Source: Petrolisthes cinctipes
Lineage: Eukaryota; Arthropoda; Malacostraca; Decapoda; Porcellanidae
NCBI GenBank assembly: GCA_033782935.1
Contig: JAWQEG010001306.1
Location: 2,418,001-2,482,000 of the forward strand
Direction: 5' to 3'
DNA length: 64,000 nucleotides
Part shown: piece after piece, positions 59,337-64,000 of the stretch
How positions within the stretch are numbered: position 1 is the stretch's first letter
Layout: every line of letters starts with the position of its first letter
The notes under the pieces: generated by a model
Told to the model about the DNA's origin: nothing
What the model saw: the letters and a program-made list of their open reading frames with translations, nothing else
Database searches by the model: none
Position numbers and translations under genes: made by a program

Positions 59337-61841
59337 CGTTTATATCTCAAATTCAGGCTCAAAACACCCGAAAATTCAATATATTGGGGTCCCAGAAGCA
59401 ATCTGTACATGCCTACTCAGTGTTAGAGTATTTTCAAAATACAGGCCCAAAACATGCTGAAAATCGATATTTTTGGTGCCCAAAGTCAATATGTGCATGT
59501 ATCTTCTGTACCCGTTTATATCTCAAATTCAGGCTCAAAACAACCGAAAATTCAATATTTTGGGGTCCCAGAAGCAATCTGTACATTCCTACTCAGTGCT
59601 AGAATATTTTCAAAATATAGGCTAAAAACATGCTAAAAATCGATCTTTTAGGTGCCAAAAAGTCGATATCTCAAATTCAGTCCCAAAACACCCGAAAATT
59701 CGATATTTAGGGGTCCCAGAAGCGATCTGTACATGCCTAATCCGTGTTAGAGTATTTTCAAAATACATGCTCAAAACATACTGAAAATCGATCTGTTAGG
59801 TGCACAAAAGTCGATATGTGCATGCATCTTCAGTACCCGTTTATATCTCAAACTCAGGCTCAAAACACCCGAAAATTCAATATTTTGGGGTCCCAGAAGC
59901 AATCTGTACATGCTTACTCAGTGTTAGAGTATTTTCAAAATACAGGCCCAAAACATGCTGAAAATCGATATTTTAGATGACCAAAGTCAATATGTGCATG
60001 TATCTTCTGTACCCGTTTATATCTCAAATTCAGGCTCAAAACACCCGAAAATTCAATATTTTGGGGTCCCAGAAGCAATCTCTACATGCCTACACAGTGC
60101 TAGAATATTTTCAAAATATAGGCTAAAAACATGCTAAAAATCGACATTTTAGGTGCCAAAAAATCGATATCTCAAATTCAGTCCCAAAACACCCGAAAAT
60201 TCGATATTTAGAGGTCCCAGAAGGTATCTGTACATGTCTACTCCGTGTTAGAGTATTTTCAAAATACATGCCAAAAACATACTGAAAATCGATCTTTTAG
60301 GTGCCCAAAAGTCGATATGTGCATGCTTCTTCTGTACCCGTTTATATCTCAAATTCTGGCCCTAAACACCCGAAAATTCGATATTTTGGGGTCCCAGAAG
60401 CAATCTGTACATGCCTACACAGTGCTAGAATATTTTCAAAATATAGGCTAAAAACATGCTAAAAATCAACATTTTAGGTGCCAAAAAATCGATATATCAA
60501 ATTCAGTCCCAAAACACACGAAAATTCGATATTTAGAGGTCCCAGAAGGTATCTGTACATGCCTAATTCTTGTTAGAGTATTTTCAAAATACAGGCCAAA
60601 AACATACTGAAAATCGATCTTTTAGGTGCCCAAAAGTCGATATGTGCATGCATCTTCTGTACCCGTTTATATCTCAAATTCTGGCCCTAAACACCCGAAA
60701 ATTCGATATTTTGGGGTCCCAGAAGCGATCTGTACATGCCTACTCCGTGTTAGAGTATTTTCAAAATTCAGGCCCAAAACATGCTGAAAATCGATATTTT
60801 TGGTGCCCAAAGTCAATATGTGCATGTATCTTCTGTACCCGTTTATATCTCAAATTCAGGCTCAAAACACCCGAAAAATCAATATTTTGGGGTCCCAGAA
60901 GCAATCTGTACATGCCTACACAGTGCTAGAATATTTTCAAAATATAGGCGAAAAACATGCTAAAAATCGACATTTTAGGTGCCAAAAAACGATATATCAA
61001 ATTCAGTCCCAAAACACCCGAAAATTCGATATTTAGAGGTCCCAGAAGGTATCTGTACATGCCTACTCCGTGTTAGAGTATTTTCAAAATACAGGCCAAA
61101 AACATACTGAAAATCGATCTTTTAGGTGCACAAAAGTCGATATGTGCATGCATCTTCAGTACCCGTTTATATCTCAAATTCAGGCTCAAAAAACCCAAAA
61201 ATTCAATATTTTGGGGTCCCAGAAGCAATCTGTACATGCCTACTCAGTGTTAGAGTATTTTCAAAATACAGGCCCAAAACATGCTGAAAATCGATATTTT
61301 AGATGCCCAAAGTCAATATGTGCATGTATCTTCTGTACCCGTTTATATCTCAAATTCAGGCTCAAAACACCCGAAAATTCAATATTTTTGGGTCCCAGAA
61401 GCAATCTGTACATGCCTACACAGTGCTAGAATATTTTCAAAATATAGACTAAAAACATGCTGAAAATCGATATTTTAGGTGCCAAAAAATCGATATCTCA
61501 AATTCAGTCCCAAAACACCCGAAAATTCGATATTTAGAGGTCCCAGAAGGTATCTGTATATGCCTAATTCTTGTTAGAGTATTTTCAAAATACAGGCCAA
61601 AAACATACTGAAAATCGACATTTTAGGTGCCCAAAAGTCGATATGTGCATGCATCTTCTGTACCCGTTTATATCTCAAATTCTGGCCCTAAACTCCCGAA
61701 AATTCGATATTTTGGGGTCCCAGAAGCGATCTGTACATGCCTACTCCGTGTTAGAGTATTTTCAAAATACATGCTCAAAACATACTGAAAATCGATCTTT
61801 TAGGTGCACAGAAGTCAATATGTGCATGCATCTTCAGTACC
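59337..61841 (+). repeat. 2505-bp tandem duplication, copy 1
   Basis: Order: end of B1, B2 59420, C2; A1B1C1 59744; A2 60245, C1; A2B2C1 60570; A1B1C1 61070; A2 61571, start of A1 61748. Private variants shared with copy 2: tatattgggg, gatctgttagg with caaactcagg, caatctctac, cctaattcttg, cgaaaaatcaat, and gccaaaaaacgatatatc. Confidence 0.88.
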
Positions 61842-64000
61842 CGTTTATATCTCAAATTCAGGCTCAAAACACCCGAAAATTCAATATATTGGGGTCCCAG
61901 AAGCAATCTGTACATGCCTACTCAGTGTTAGAGTATTTTCAAAATACAGGCCCAAAACATGCTGAAAATCGATATTTTTGGTGCCCAAAGTCAATATGTG
62001 CATGTATCTTCTGTACCCGTTTATATCTCAAATTCAGGCTCAAAACACCCGAAAATTCAATATTTTGGGGTCCCAGAAGCAATCTGTACATGCCTACTCA
62101 GTGCTAGAATATTTTCAAAATATAGGCTAAAAACATGCTAAAAATCGATCTTTTAGGTGCCAAAAAGTCGATATCTCAAATTCAGTCCCAAAACACCCGA
62201 AAATTCGATATTTAGGGGTCCCAGAAGCGATCTGTACATGCCTAATCCGTGTTAGAGTATTTTCAAAATACATGCTCAAAACATACTGAAAATCGATCTG
62301 TTAGGTGCACAAAAGTCGATATGTGCATGCATCTTCAGTACCCGTTTATATCTCAAACTCAGGCTCAAAACACCCGAAAATTCAATATTTTGGGGTCCCA
62401 GAAGCAATCTGTACATGCTTACTCAGTGTTAGAGTATTTTCAAAATACAGGCCCAAAACATGCTGAAAATCGATATTTTAGATGCCCAAAGTCAATATGT
62501 GCATGTATCTTCTGTACCCGTTTATATCTCAAATTCAGGCTCAAAACACCCGAAAATTCAAAATTTTGGGGTCCCAGAAGCAATCTCTACATGCCTACAC
62601 AGTGCTAGAATATTTTCAAAATATAGGCTAAAAACATGCTAAAAATCGACATTTTAGGTGCCAAAAAATCGATATCTCAAATTCAGTCCCAAAACACCCG
62701 AAAATTCGATATTTAGAGGTCCCAGAAGGTATCTGTACATGTCTACTCCGTGTTAGAGTATTTTCAAAATACATGCCAAAAACATACTGAAAATCGATCT
62801 TTTAGGTGCCCAAAAGTCGATATGTGCATGCATCTTCTGTACCCGTTTATATCTCAAATTCTGGCCCTAAACACCCGAAAATTCGATATTTTGGGGTCCC
62901 AGAAGCAATCTGTACATGCCTACACAGTGCTAGAATATTTTCAAAATATAGGCTAAAAACATGCTAAAAATCAACATTTTAGGTGCCAAAAAATCGATAT
63001 ATCAAATTCAGTCCCAAAACACCCGAAAATTCGATATTTAGAGGTCCCAGAAGGTATCTGTACATGCCTAATTCTTGTTAGAGTATTTTCAAAATACAGG
63101 CCAAAAACATACTGAAAATCGATCTTTTAGGTGCCCAAAAGTCGATATGTGCATGCATCTTCTGTACCCGTTTATATCTCAAATTCTGGCCCTAAACACC
63201 CGAAACTTCGATATTTTGGGGTCCCAGAAGCGATCTGTACATGCCTACTCCGTGTTAGAGTATTTTCAAAATTCAGGCCCAAAACATGCTGAAAATCGAT
63301 ATTTTTGGTGCCCAAAGTCAATATGTGCATGTATCTTCTGTACCCGTTTATATCTCAAATTCAGGCTCAAAACACCCGAAAAATCAATATTTTGGGGTCC
63401 CAGAAGCAATCTGTACATGCCTACACAGTGCTAGAATATTTTCAAAATATAGGCTAAAAACATGCTAAAAATCGACATTTTAGGTGCCAAAAAACGATAT
63501 ATCAAATTCAGTCCGTAAACACCCGAAAATTCGATATTTAGAGGTCCCAGAAGGTATCTGTACATGCCTACTCTGTGTTAGAGTATTTTCAAAATACAGG
63601 CCAAAAACATACTGAAAATCGATCTTTTAGGTGCACAAAAGTCGATATGTGCATGCATCTTCAGTACCTGTTTATATCTCAAATTCAGGCTCAAAACACC
63701 CGAAAATTCAATATTTTGGGGTCCCAGAAGCAATCTGTACATGCCTACTCAGTGTTAGAGTATTTTCAAAATACAGGCCCAAAACATGCTGAAAATCGAT
63801 ATTTTAGATGCCCAAAGTCAATATGTGCATGTATCTTCTGTACCCGTTTATATCTCAAATTCAGGCTCAAAACACCCGAAAATTCAATATTTTTGGGTCC
63901 CAGAAGCAATCTGTACATAACTACACAGTGCTAGAATATTTTCAAAATATAGGCTAAAAACATGCTAAAAATCGACATTTTAGGTGCCAAAAAATCGATA
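61842..64000 (+). repeat. 2505-bp tandem duplication, copy 2, cut by window end
   Basis: Order: end of A1, B2 61925, C2; A1B1C1 62249; A2 62750, C1; A2B2C1 63075; A1B1 63575, partial C1 from 63928. Differences from copy 1 include caaccg versus cacccg (59541/62046), agatgacc (59977) versus agatgccc, and tacataac at 63917. The match weakens after about 63945. Confidence 0.87.

Larger units (their letters stand above)
1..64000 (+). repeat. Satellite DNA array, A-B-C trimeric higher-order repeat
   Basis: The window is filled end to end by one tandem repeat family. Monomers begin with gtgttag (A and B) or gtgctag (C) and recur every 177, 176 and 148 bp, giving a 501-bp trimer. All are in the same orientation; I saw no inverted unit and no foreign insertion. 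The window opens inside a C monomer and closes inside another, so the array continues on both sides. Known satellites with nucleosome-sized monomers and nested higher-order units are typical of eukaryotic centromeres and pericentromeres, so that role is the best inference. The family itself is not one I recognise, and I see no canonical CENP-B box. Monomer boundaries here are set by convention at the gtgttag/gtgctag motif. Confidence 0.97.

Noticed and set aside
138..63934. Families of repeated 60-, 119-, 127- and 178-codon open frames on the plus strand
   Set aside because: They track monomer boundaries exactly, overlap one another in different frames, mostly begin at gtg, and change length with single-base indels. 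No domain, signal or codon pattern suggests a protein.
1..64000. CRISPR array
   Set aside because: Repeats are contiguous, 148-177 bp long, with no unique spacers and no cas genes.
1..64000. Tandem protein-repeat gene (surface or structural protein)
   Set aside because: The 176- and 148-bp units do not keep frame, C monomers bring several stops per unit, and no conserved reading frame continues beyond one A-B stretch.
1..64000. Human-type alpha satellite or Arabidopsis CEN180-type satellite
   Set aside because: The monomer size is similar, but I could not recognise their known sequence words in the monomers here. A database search would be needed to name the family.
1..64000. Transposable element insertion or LTR fragment inside the array
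   Set aside because: Reading through all blocks, each stretch could be assigned to A, B, C or a hybrid of them; I found no leftover sequence, target-site duplication or terminal repeat.

Overview
The whole 64,000-base window is one uninterrupted satellite DNA array. I see no protein-coding gene, RNA gene, transposon, CRISPR array or unique sequence anywhere in it. The array is A+T-rich (about 38% G+C by hand count of one monomer). All units lie head to tail in one orientation, roughly 380 monomers in total. This points to a eukaryotic nuclear genome, most likely centromeric or other constitutive heterochromatin. I do not recognise the satellite family and cannot name the species.

The array is hierarchical. 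(1) An ancestral unit of about 88 bp: the 176-bp monomer splits into two 88-bp halves that align without gaps at about 66% identity. (2) Three monomer classes: A (177 bp), B (176 bp) and C (148 bp, lacking 29 bp lost between two 'atat' repeats). (3) A trimer A-B-C of 501 bp. (4) Two trimer flavours, A1-B1-C1 and A2-B2-C2, alternating in well-ordered stretches as a 1002-bp hexamer, or 992 bp where a 10-bp junction deletion is present. (5) Segmental copies of several monomers with offsets of 992, 1326, 1503, 1983, 2003, 2182, 2485 and 2505 bp, plus staircases at 2142/2318/2495 and 4978/4301/4126 bp. (6) Diagnostic variant sets shared over about 25-32 kb.

Layout: 1-7730 mixed trimers, with A-C dimers and a block repeated at 1983 bp; 7731-12737 two near-identical 2485-bp copies; 12738-17239 mixed trimers with a 1503-bp repeat; 17240-21886 two copies of a 2.1-2.5 kb block differing by whole monomers; 21887-30679 diverse trimers, including three successive trimers with the same private variants (25379-26881); 30680-36595 hybrid monomers and a 2182-bp tandem copy; 36596-44933 trimers with 1326- and 2003-bp copies; 44934-54586 a split duplication at offsets 4978/4301/4126; 54587-59336 mosaics; 59337-64000 a 2505-bp tandem copy cut by the window end.

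The many open frames of 60, 119, 127 and 178 codons follow from unit length. A plus B is 353 bp and happens to lack stops in one frame, while C carries several. They should not be annotated as genes. The window records how a satellite array evolves: unequal exchange, short-repeat deletions and segmental amplification.
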